Positions 1-4,926 of a stretch of DNA of 5,078 nucleotides are shown piece after piece. The first letter of the stretch is position 1. Each line of letters begins with the position of its first letter. Where the stretch lies: contig URDV01000173.1 of the NCBI GenBank assembly GCA_900546605.1, positions 1 through 5,078 on the forward strand, in the 5' to 3' direction. This DNA is from an uncultured Prevotella sp. Lineage in GTDB: Bacteria > Bacteroidota > Bacteroidia > Bacteroidales > Bacteroidaceae. The notes beneath the pieces were generated by a model. It was not told the origin of the DNA. It worked only from the letters and a program-made list of their open reading frames with translations, and searched no databases. The position numbers were made by a program, and so were the translations under genes.

Positions 1-3
1 TAC

Positions 4-35
4 CTGTTAACCCGTTAACTTGTCAACTTGTTTAC
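4..35. repeat. Degenerate 8-bp tandem array, copy 1 (window edge)
   Basis: Four consecutive 8-bp units can be read in register: ctgttaac, ccgttaac, ttgtcaac, ttgtttac. The array runs into the first copy of the 23-bp direct repeat and probably continues left of the window. A unit of 8 is not a multiple of 3, which argues against coding selection. I know of no established function for it. Confidence 0.6.
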
Positions 36-52
36 TAATTCCGCCAACGCGT
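30..52. repeat. 23-bp direct repeat, copy 1
   Basis: This matches 138-160 at 22 of 23 positions; the only difference is A at 34 against G at 142. The last 18 bases, starting ctaattccgcc, are identical. The copies are 108 bp apart and in the same orientation, and each has an 8-bp-unit array on its left side. This suggests a duplicated repeat module rather than chance. On the minus strand both copies can be read in the same frame as ALAEL(V/A)N. Confidence 0.75.
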
Positions 53-91
53 TATAGTCAGAATGGTAAGCAGCTAAAAAACTTGACAAAC

Positions 92-139
92 TTACCCATT
101 ACACCATTATCCCATTAACCTATTTCCCTATTACCCCGT
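92..139. repeat. Degenerate 8-bp tandem array, copy 2
   Basis: Six in-register units are visible: ttacccat, tacaccat, tatcccat, taacctat, ttccctat, taccccgt. The consensus is roughly t-a/t-n-c-c-c-a-t. The array abuts and overlaps by two bases the second 23-bp repeat copy, repeating the arrangement at 4-52 with a different unit sequence. It is intergenic and lies upstream of the plus-strand transporter genes. Confidence 0.65.
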
Positions 140-212
140 TTGCTAATTCCGCCAACGCGTAAAATGGTTGTTGGGGCTGTATTGCACTCTGACAACATGC
201 AAGTTCTAACAT
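120..212 (-). other. Small open frame, 30 codons; doubtful gene or gene remnant
   Basis: A minus-strand frame starts at ATG (210-212) and stops at TAG (120-122). It encodes 30 residues beginning MLELACCQSAIQ and ending ALAELANGVIGK. It contains the second 23-bp repeat, so residues 19-25 (ALAELAN) recur as ALAELVN in a second minus-strand frame (15-98) that has no usable ATG. The two may be leftover 3' ends of duplicated genes, translated short peptides, or merely an open frame through a DNA repeat. No Shine-Dalgarno sequence or convincing promoter was seen, and no protein family is recognised. Confidence 0.2.
138..160. repeat. 23-bp direct repeat, copy 2
   Basis: Second copy of the sequence at 30-52, with a single mismatch. 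It ends 82 bases before the transporter start codon. The remainder to 242 holds a weak 6-bp inverted repeat (203-208 gttcta with 222-227 tagaac) but no convincing promoter for the genes to the right. The best resemblance, TTTG at 139-142 followed by TAAAATGG at 160-167, is poor. No cobalamin-riboswitch B12 box was recognised in 1-242. Confidence 0.75.
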
Positions 213-242
213 AAAAATAAATAGAACACCTACTTACCCCAT

Positions 243-1352
243 ATGCATATGATTCGTCCATTACAATATCTTTTGCTCCTATTATTGTTAACAGCATGTG
301 CTTCGCAGCCAGTGGCCAACCTTGAGCCTTTGCAGTATGCCAGTTTGCTACACATGGAACAAACAGATAGTTTTACTTTGGTGCAGGTAAGCAATCCGTG
401 GCACAAGGAAAGCACCTTGGCCAGCTATGTGCTTGTGCCTGACACTCAGCAGTTGCCACAGCAAATGCCACAAGGTACGCTCATTCGCACCCCATTAAAG
501 CGAACGGTTGTTACATCGTCTGTGCATGCAGCCTTGCTCCTCGACTTAGGTGCTGAGGCACGTATGGTAGGCATAACCGATGTCAGCTACATAGTGAGCC
601 AACGCCTTCAGCAATATTTAGCCACACATACCGAGGTGAACGATATGGGCACTGCTATGACCCCCGATGTAGAACGTTACAAAGCCGTGCAAGCTGATGC
701 CGTGTTGGTAAGTTCGTTTGATCAAAATGACCATGGAGCATTGCAGCATGCTGGCATCCCCTTAATAGAATGTGCCGACTATATGGAAACATCTCCCCTG
801 GGACGTGCCGAGTGGATGCGTTTTTATGGTAGACTATATGGCAAGGCTCATACTGCCGACTCGCTCTTTGCTGAAGTGGCTCAACGTTACACTCAACTAA
901 AGCAGCAAGCCTTGCAGAGTGGGGGAGAGCATCCCACCGTGATGTGTGACTTGCGCATGGGTTCCACCTGGTATCAACCTGGGGGAGCCAGCACTATGGG
1001 CCAATTTATAACCGATGCTGGAGGACAGTATATATGGGCCGATCGTAAAGAAAGTGGTAGCATACCACTCGACCTGGAGAGCGTTTATGCTCGAGCCCAT
1101 AAGGCCGATATATGGCTCGTTAAGTATGGCCAGTTAAATGACCTAAGTTATGAACAAATGAAGCGTGACTGTGCACAATATGCTCAGTTTGCTCCTTGGC
1201 AACACCATCATGTGTATGGTTGCAATACGCTTCGTCAGCCTTTTTATGAAGAGGTTCCCTTTCATCCTGATTATTTGTTACGCAACTTGATAAATGTATT
1301 TCATACGGCAAAGGTAAGTTGTGACACTCCTTATTATACACCATTAAAATGA
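243..1352 (+). CDS. ABC importer substrate-binding lipoprotein (BtuF/FepB class)
   Basis: This 369-residue protein is the solute-binding component of an importer for cobalamin, heme or ferric siderophore, probably anchored outside the cytoplasmic membrane. A basic N-terminus, a run of seven leucines (residues 10-16) and the lipobox LTAC (16-19) predict lipidation at Cys19. The BtuF-like fold is indicated by RTVVTSSVHAALLLDLGA (87-104) followed by GITDVSY, by the mid-protein SPLGRAEWMRFYG (184-196) that opens the long linker helix, and by a C-terminal HPDYLLRNLINVFH (341-354). Length fits the family. The ATG at 249 (Met3) is an equally possible start; neither has a Shine-Dalgarno sequence, as is usual in Bacteroidetes. 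The stop overlaps the permease start (ATGA). The ligand cannot be decided from sequence; cobalamin is plausible because methylmalonyl-CoA metabolism is encoded next door. Confidence 0.9.
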   Translation: MHMIRPLQYLLLLLLLTACASQPVANLEPLQYASLLHMEQTDSFTLVQVSNPWHKESTLASYVLVPDTQQLPQQMPQGTLIRTPLKRTVVTSSVHAALLLDLGAEARMVGITDVSYIVSQRLQQYLATHTEVNDMGTAMTPDVERYKAVQADAVLVSSFDQNDHGALQHAGIPLIECADYMETSPLGRAEWMRFYGRLYGKAHTADSLFAEVAQRYTQLKQQALQSGGEHPTVMCDLRMGSTWYQPGGASTMGQFITDAGGQYIWADRKESGSIPLDLESVYARAHKADIWLVKYGQLNDLSYEQMKRDCAQYAQFAPWQHHHVYGCNTLRQPFYEEVPFHPDYLLRNLINVFHTAKVSCDTPYYTPLK

Positions 1353-2332
1353 AGCTAACAATTCCGCTTTTAGCATTGCTTTGTGTACTTGCCTTGTTAA
1401 CGGGCAGTGTGCCACTATCATTGGCCGACGTGGTGCAAGTGTTTATGGGTGGAGGTGATGAAATGGCTCGTTTCGTTGTGCTCGAATCGCGCTTACCCCA
1501 ACTTGTAACGGCTTTGTTAGCAGGAGCAGCCCTATCGGTGAGTGGCTTAGTTATGCAAACACTATTTGCCAATCCACTGGCCGACCCAGCTTTGTTAGGT
1601 GTGAATAGTGGTGCCTCATTAGGTGCCGCATTGGCTTTGCTATTGTTGGGAGGCAGTTGGACCATGGGCGATACAGCCCTTGCTGGCGTAGCACTCACCA
1701 TAGTTGCCGCCTTTGTGGGCGCTTGTGGCGTTATAGCTTTGCTCACCATGTGCAGCCACTACTTGCGAGGCAACTTAGCATTGTTAGTGGTAGGCGTGAT
1801 GTTAAACTTTGTGCTTTCGGCTGTTATTTCGTTGTTATGTTTTTATGCTTCGGCTGATGGTGTGCGTGGCTTTATAGTGTGGGGTATGGGCGATTTTGCA
1901 AGCGTTCCCTTACAGCGCTTACCCCTTATGGCTGTACTTGTTTTGCTGCCCACAATGCTTGTGCTTGTGTGCAACCGTTCGCTTAATGCTTTGCTGTTAG
2001 GCACCGACTATGCGGCCAACCTTGGCATCAGTGTGCAGCGTGTGCGCACATGGCTGCTTGTGTTGACGGGTTTGCTAACAGCCACTACTACCGCCTTGTG
2101 TGGCCCCATTTCGTTTATAGGGTTGGCTGTTCCCCATTTGGCACGTATGGTGTGCCGTACGGCTAATCATGGGCAACTTGTGCCACATACATGGGTGCTG
2201 GGGGCAGGGGTAGCTGTGCTTTCGTTAATATTATCACATCTGCCTGGTGAGCGAGGCGTGTTGCCACTTGCTGCTATCACCCCATTTATGGGTGTGCCTG
2301 TTGTTATATATATATTATTGCGTAGGTGGTGA
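1349..2332 (+). CDS. FecCD/BtuC-family ABC transporter permease
   Basis: This 327-residue polytopic inner-membrane protein should form the homodimeric channel that receives substrate from the upstream binding lipoprotein. Family hallmarks are RLPQLVTALLAGAALSVSG (48-66), then MQTLFANPLADPALLGVNSG (69-88), WGMGDF (178-183), GPISFIGLAVPHLARM (252-267, the segment that contacts the ATPase) and the C-terminal LPLAAITPFMGVPVVIYIL (305-323). Length and hydrophobic-segment distribution match a complete, roughly ten-helix BtuC-like subunit. It overlaps the binding-protein gene by 4 bases, implying translational coupling. No ATP-binding subunit (BtuD/FecE type) follows: the gene is succeeded by a terminator and convergent genes, so the ATPase must lie elsewhere, perhaps left of the window. 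Metal-chelate versus corrinoid specificity is unresolved. Confidence 0.93.
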   Translation: MKLTIPLLALLCVLALLTGSVPLSLADVVQVFMGGGDEMARFVVLESRLPQLVTALLAGAALSVSGLVMQTLFANPLADPALLGVNSGASLGAALALLLLGGSWTMGDTALAGVALTIVAAFVGACGVIALLTMCSHYLRGNLALLVVGVMLNFVLSAVISLLCFYASADGVRGFIVWGMGDFASVPLQRLPLMAVLVLLPTMLVLVCNRSLNALLLGTDYAANLGISVQRVRTWLLVLTGLLTATTTALCGPISFIGLAVPHLARMVCRTANHGQLVPHTWVLGAGVAVLSLILSHLPGERGVLPLAAITPFMGVPVVIYILLRRW

Positions 2333-2350
2333 TGTATGAGGTAAGTAAAA

Positions 2351-2409
2351 CCCATGATGGGGTGATTAACAAGTAGCTAAATGAAACTTGTTAATCACCC
2401 CATCATGGG
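2351..2409. terminator. Perfect 24-bp inverted repeat; bidirectional terminator
   Basis: Arms at 2351-2374 and 2386-2409 are exact reverse complements (24 of 24) around an 11-base loop. The left arm begins cccatgatggggtg. The hairpin sits between two convergent operons, 18 bases after the permease stop and 27 bases after the biotin-carrier stop. Read on the minus strand it is followed by TTTT (complement of 2347-2350); on the plus strand the tract after it is only AT-rich (atatttcatat). It is best read as a shared terminator, stronger for the minus-strand operon. Confidence 0.85.
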
Positions 2410-2436
2410 ATATTTCATATATTGAGTAAGTTGAAC

Positions 2437-2898
2437 TTAGGCAATGGTAATGAGCGTAGTGCCCTCCATTACGCTATCGCCAGCACTTACACAAATGCCG
2501 CTAACGGTGCCGTCAGCTTCGGCAGTGATGTTATTCTCCATTTTCATAGCTTCGAGCACGAGCACGGTATCACCCTTCTTTACAGCTTGGCCTTCGTTAA
2601 CCAAAATTTTGGTAACAACACCAGGCAGAGGAGCCTTAACAGGAGTGCCAGCACCTGGACCGCTCTTAGCAGCAGGTGCTGCAGTGGTGTTTTCAGTTGC
2701 AGCTGGTGCAGCAGGAGTTGCAGCAGGGGCTGCGCCATCAGTTGTAACTGTGGGCAGAGCCTCTTCAACCAATGAAGAACCCTGCATTTCAACCTCAAAG
2801 GGAATGCCGTTAACCTCGACTTTAGCCTTTGAACCAACAATGCTGTCGATGGTTACATCGAACTGGGCACCATTGATAGTATACTTATATTGTTTCAT
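2437..2898 (-). CDS. Biotin carboxyl carrier subunit (MmdC/AccB-like)
   Basis: This 153-residue protein carries the biotin that shuttles a carboxyl group to or from the carboxyltransferase encoded two genes upstream. Residues 1-40 form a small beta-rich N-terminal region (MKQYKYTINGAQFDVTI). An Ala/Pro/Thr-rich flexible linker occupies about 53-85, and the biotinyl domain about 86-153. The biotinylation motif EAMKM spans 116-120, so Lys119 should be biotinylated, 34 residues from the C-terminus as usual. The preceding VKAPLPGVV and NEGQAVKKGD are typical of the domain. Such linkers and lengths match the gamma subunits of Na+-translocating decarboxylases and short propionyl-CoA carboxylase carriers. 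It is the last gene of the operon, 15 bases after the 87-residue gene, and is closed by the inverted-repeat terminator. No OadB/MmdB gene follows it. Confidence 0.93.
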   Translation of the reverse strand: MKQYKYTINGAQFDVTIDSIVGSKAKVEVNGIPFEVEMQGSSLVEEALPTVTTDGAAPAATPAAPAATENTTAAPAAKSGPGAGTPVKAPLPGVVTKILVNEGQAVKKGDTVLVLEAMKMENNITAEADGTVSGICVSAGDSVMEGTTLITIA

Positions 2899-2913
2899 TG
2901 TGCGTGATAATGC

Positions 2914-3177
2914 TTAAATTTGTGTCATCAAGTCAGCTGGGTTGTTCCAGTTGGTGCGATGGTTTTGAACAGTGATGATGCCAGGCTCATCGTCGTGAAC
3001 AATCTCAACTTCGTGCTCAATGAGTGCGAGCGAGATGGCAGCAGCGAATGCAGGCATTTCTTCATCAGTGGGTTTTGTGTGAAAACCATCAACTAAAAAG
3101 TCGGCAATGGTGCCTTGTTTCTCGTCAAGACGGATGGTGATGGTTTGTTCACCCAGTTTGTATTGAAATGTTTTCAT
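2914..3177 (-). CDS. Small OadG/MmdE-like subunit without a membrane anchor
   Basis: This 87-residue protein lies between the carboxyltransferase and biotin-carrier genes, the place occupied by delta/epsilon subunit genes (mmdD, mmdE) in Veillonella-type methylmalonyl-CoA decarboxylase operons. An N-terminal stretch (MKTFQYKLGEQTITIRLD, 1-18) looks beta-rich. Residues 39-60 form a likely helix containing AAAISLAL, followed by HDDEPGIITV (61-70) and a tryptophan at 77. From memory, this helix / HD-E / ITV / W pattern resembles the C-terminal part of Bacteroidales OadG-family proteins. Unlike OadG it has no hydrophobic transmembrane segment. It may therefore be a soluble assembly or linker subunit between carboxyltransferase and carrier. 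The family assignment is an inference from pattern and context; that it is a real gene is well supported by position and spacing. Confidence 0.75.
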   Translation of the reverse strand: MKTFQYKLGEQTITIRLDEKQGTIADFLVDGFHTKPTDEEMPAFAAAISLALIEHEVEIVHDDEPGIITVQNHRTNWNNPADLMTQI

Positions 3178-3180
3178 TGC

Positions 3181-3212
3181 GTTAATGTGCTAATGTAGCA
3201 ATGTGCTAATGT
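3181..3212. repeat. 8-bp tandem array inside the carboxylase operon
   Basis: Four in-register units: gttaatgt, gctaatgt, agcaatgt, gctaatgt. The second and fourth are identical. The array fills the space directly before the 87-residue gene's start codon on the minus strand, and its last unit forms the outer part of the adjacent hairpin arm. It has the same 8-bp periodicity as the arrays at 4-35 and 92-139 but a different unit sequence. Confidence 0.7.
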
Positions 3213-3249
3213 GACAAGGCTTTTACGTAATAAGCCTTTGTCACATTAG
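3206..3249 (-). promoter_or_regulatory. Intra-operon hairpin between mmdA and the small subunit gene
   Basis: Arms at 3206-3222 and 3232-3249 pair over 17 positions with one bulged base (left ctaatgtgacaaggctt against right aagcctttgtcacattag), with a 9-base loop. It starts 9 bases after the carboxyltransferase stop. No T-run follows on the minus strand, so it is not a classical intrinsic terminator. It more likely stabilises the upstream mRNA 3' end, marks a processing site or attenuates read-through, which would set subunit ratios. That role is inference. Confidence 0.65.
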
Positions 3250-3258
3250 TTAAAAAGC

Positions 3259-4812
3259 TTAGAGTGGAATGTTACCGTGCTTCTTTGCTGGACGAACTTC
3301 GCGCTTGTTTTCAAGCTGAGCTAATGCGCGGCAAATGCGGAAACGAGTGTTGCGTGGCTCAATAACATCGTCAACGTAGCCATACTCGGCAGCCTTGTAA
3401 GGGTTCGTGAAGAGGTCGTTGTATTCCTTCTCCTTTTCAGCCAAGAAGGCCTTGGGGTCTTCCTTAGTTTTAGCCTCTTTGCCATCAAGAATGGCTACTG
3501 CACCTGAGGCACCCATAACAGCAATTTCAGCTGAAGGCCATGCATAGTTCAAGTCAGCTTTGAGCTGCTTGCAACCCATCACGATGTGTGAACCACCATA
3601 GCTCTTGCGCAATGTAACTGTAACCTTGGGCACTGTGGCCTCGCCATAAGCGTAGAGCAACTTAGCACCATGGTCAATAACAGCATTGTACTCCTGACCT
3701 GTACCGGGCAAGAAACCTGGAACATCAACCAACGATACGATAGGAATGTTGAAGCAGTCGCAGAAGCGTACAAAACGTGCAGCCTTGCGCGATGCGTTAC
3801 AGTCTAACACACCTGCATAAACGCTGGGCTGGTTGGCTACAACACCTACGCTCTGACCATTGAAACGTGCAAAACCAATGATGATGTTGCGTGCAAAGTT
3901 GCGGTGAACCTCCATGAACTCACCATTGTCAACAACCGCACCAATCACCTTGTACATGTCGTAAGCCATGTTGGGGTTGTCAGGAATAATTTCGTTGAGC
4001 AAATCCTCCTTACGGTCAATGGGGTCGGTGCATTCAATGCGTGGAGCGCGCTCCATGTTGTTTTGTGGAATGTATGAGAGCAACTTGCGAATAATGCCTG
4101 CAAACTCTTCTTCGGTTTTGGCAGTAAAGTGACATACACCACTCTTGGTAGAGTGAACGGCTGCGCCACCGAGGTCTTCCTGAGTAACATCTTCACCAGT
4201 TACGGTCTTTACAACTTTCGGACCTGTAAGGAACATGTAGCTAATGCCTTCAAGCATTACAACGAAGTCTGTTAAAGCAGGTGAGTAAACAGCACCACCA
4301 GCACAAGGACCACAGATGCCTGAAATTTGAGGTACTACACCCGAGGCTTCAATGTTGCGTTGGAAGATTTCGCCAAAGCCCGCTAAGGCGTTAATGCCCT
4401 CTTGAATACGTGCACCGCCCGAGTCGTTAAGACCAATGCAAGGAGCACCCATCTTCATACTTTGGTCCATCACCTTGCATATTTTTTGAGCCATGGTTTC
4501 AGACAACGAACCACCATTCACGGTAAAGTCTTGTGCAAAGACGTAAACCAATCGGCCATTAATAGTACCGCTACCAGCTACAACGCCGTCGCCCAAAAAC
4601 TGCTTCTTCTCCATGCCAAAGTTGTGGCAACGGTGAAGTTTGAACATATCCATTTCCTCGAACGAACCCTTGTCGAGCAAGAGTTCGATGCGTTCGCGAG
4701 CCGTAGCTTTGCCTTTGGCGTGTTGCTTTTCAATAGCCTTTTCGCCGCCACCCAAACGGGCCTTTTGGCGGAGTTCTACAAGCTGCTTGATTTTTTTCTG
4801 TTGTTCACTCAT
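3259..4812 (-). CDS. mmdA: Methylmalonyl-CoA decarboxylase/propionyl-CoA carboxylase carboxyltransferase subunit
   Basis: This 517-residue biotin-dependent carboxyltransferase moves a carboxyl group between carboxybiotin and an acyl-CoA, most likely propionyl-/methylmalonyl-CoA. It shows both crotonase-like halves. The N-terminal half has NDSGGARIQEG (129-139), then GPCAGGAVYSPALTDF (168-183) and TGPKVVKTVTGE (196-207). The C-terminal half has VDVPGFLPGTGQE (362-374), RKSYGGSHIVM (402-412), AWPSAEIAVMGASGAV (424-439) and the typical C-terminal KKHGNIPL. Length matches MmdA and PccB. The start ATG (4810-4812) gives a standard N-terminus; no Shine-Dalgarno sequence is evident. It is first in the operon, 81 bases from the small subunit gene. 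Decarboxylase or carboxylase use depends on partners not present here: a membrane beta subunit or a biotin carboxylase. The catalytic glycine-rich motifs appear intact. Confidence 0.93.
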   Translation of the reverse strand: MSEQQKKIKQLVELRQKARLGGGEKAIEKQHAKGKATARERIELLLDKGSFEEMDMFKLHRCHNFGMEKKQFLGDGVVAGSGTINGRLVYVFAQDFTVNGGSLSETMAQKICKVMDQSMKMGAPCIGLNDSGGARIQEGINALAGFGEIFQRNIEASGVVPQISGICGPCAGGAVYSPALTDFVVMLEGISYMFLTGPKVVKTVTGEDVTQEDLGGAAVHSTKSGVCHFTAKTEEEFAGIIRKLLSYIPQNNMERAPRIECTDPIDRKEDLLNEIIPDNPNMAYDMYKVIGAVVDNGEFMEVHRNFARNIIIGFARFNGQSVGVVANQPSVYAGVLDCNASRKAARFVRFCDCFNIPIVSLVDVPGFLPGTGQEYNAVIDHGAKLLYAYGEATVPKVTVTLRKSYGGSHIVMGCKQLKADLNYAWPSAEIAVMGASGAVAILDGKEAKTKEDPKAFLAEKEKEYNDLFTNPYKAAEYGYVDDVIEPRNTRFRICRALAQLENKREVRPAKKHGNIPL

Positions 4813-4880
4813 AATGTTTGTGATGTGTTAAGGGGGCAATTTTTTGTTTGCCTACCTTATTCATTTATTGATTTATGGTG

Positions 4881-4888
4881 CAAAGATA
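4881..4888 (-). promoter_or_regulatory. Bacteroidetes -7 promoter element for the mmdA operon
   Basis: On the minus strand this reads TATCTTTG, a full match to the Bacteroidetes TAnnTTTG -7 element, placed 68 bases before the mmdA start codon. The start of transcription would fall near 4872-4876, leaving a leader of about 60 bases. No clear TTTG -33 element lies at the expected distance, because that stretch is occupied by the hairpin at 4896-4926. Confidence 0.65.
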
Positions 4889-4895
4889 AAGAAAA

Positions 4896-4926
4896 CCTCG
4901 CACACTTTAGCTAAAAGTGTGCGAGG
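4896..4926 (-). terminator. Intrinsic terminator on the minus strand
   Basis: A perfect 13-bp stem (4896-4908 cctcgcacacttt with 4914-4926) encloses a 5-base loop. On the minus strand it is followed at once by TTTTCTTT, giving a classical hairpin plus U-tract. It should end transcription of something entering from the right of the window, just before the mmdA operon promoter. On the plus strand no T-run follows. Confidence 0.75.

Noticed and set aside
1..160. CRISPR array
   Set aside because: Only two copies of the 23-bp repeat, 85 bases apart, and the interval is itself made of 8-bp units; this is not a repeat-spacer pattern.
203..227. 6-bp inverted repeat (gttcta/tagaac) upstream of the transporter
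   Set aside because: Short stem with a 13-base AT-rich loop; expected by chance and too weak to call an operator or hairpin.
161..242. Possible cobalamin riboswitch before the transporter genes
   Set aside because: The stretch is too short for the aptamer, and no B12-box-like or other conserved core sequence could be found in 1-242.
1120..1749. 209-codon minus-strand open frame
   Set aside because: It lies opposite the binding-protein/permease junction, covers the ends of two well-supported genes, and its Ala/Pro/Thr/Ser-rich composition is what antisense reading of a membrane protein gives.
2444..2917. 157-codon plus-strand open frame
   Set aside because: It is the complement of the biotin-carrier gene; the minus-strand reading has an intact EAMKM biotinylation motif, and the Ala/Pro linker explains the long antisense frame.
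4402..4914. 170-codon plus-strand open frame
   Set aside because: Almost entirely antisense to the N-terminal part of mmdA and ends inside the terminator hairpin; no recognisable motif.
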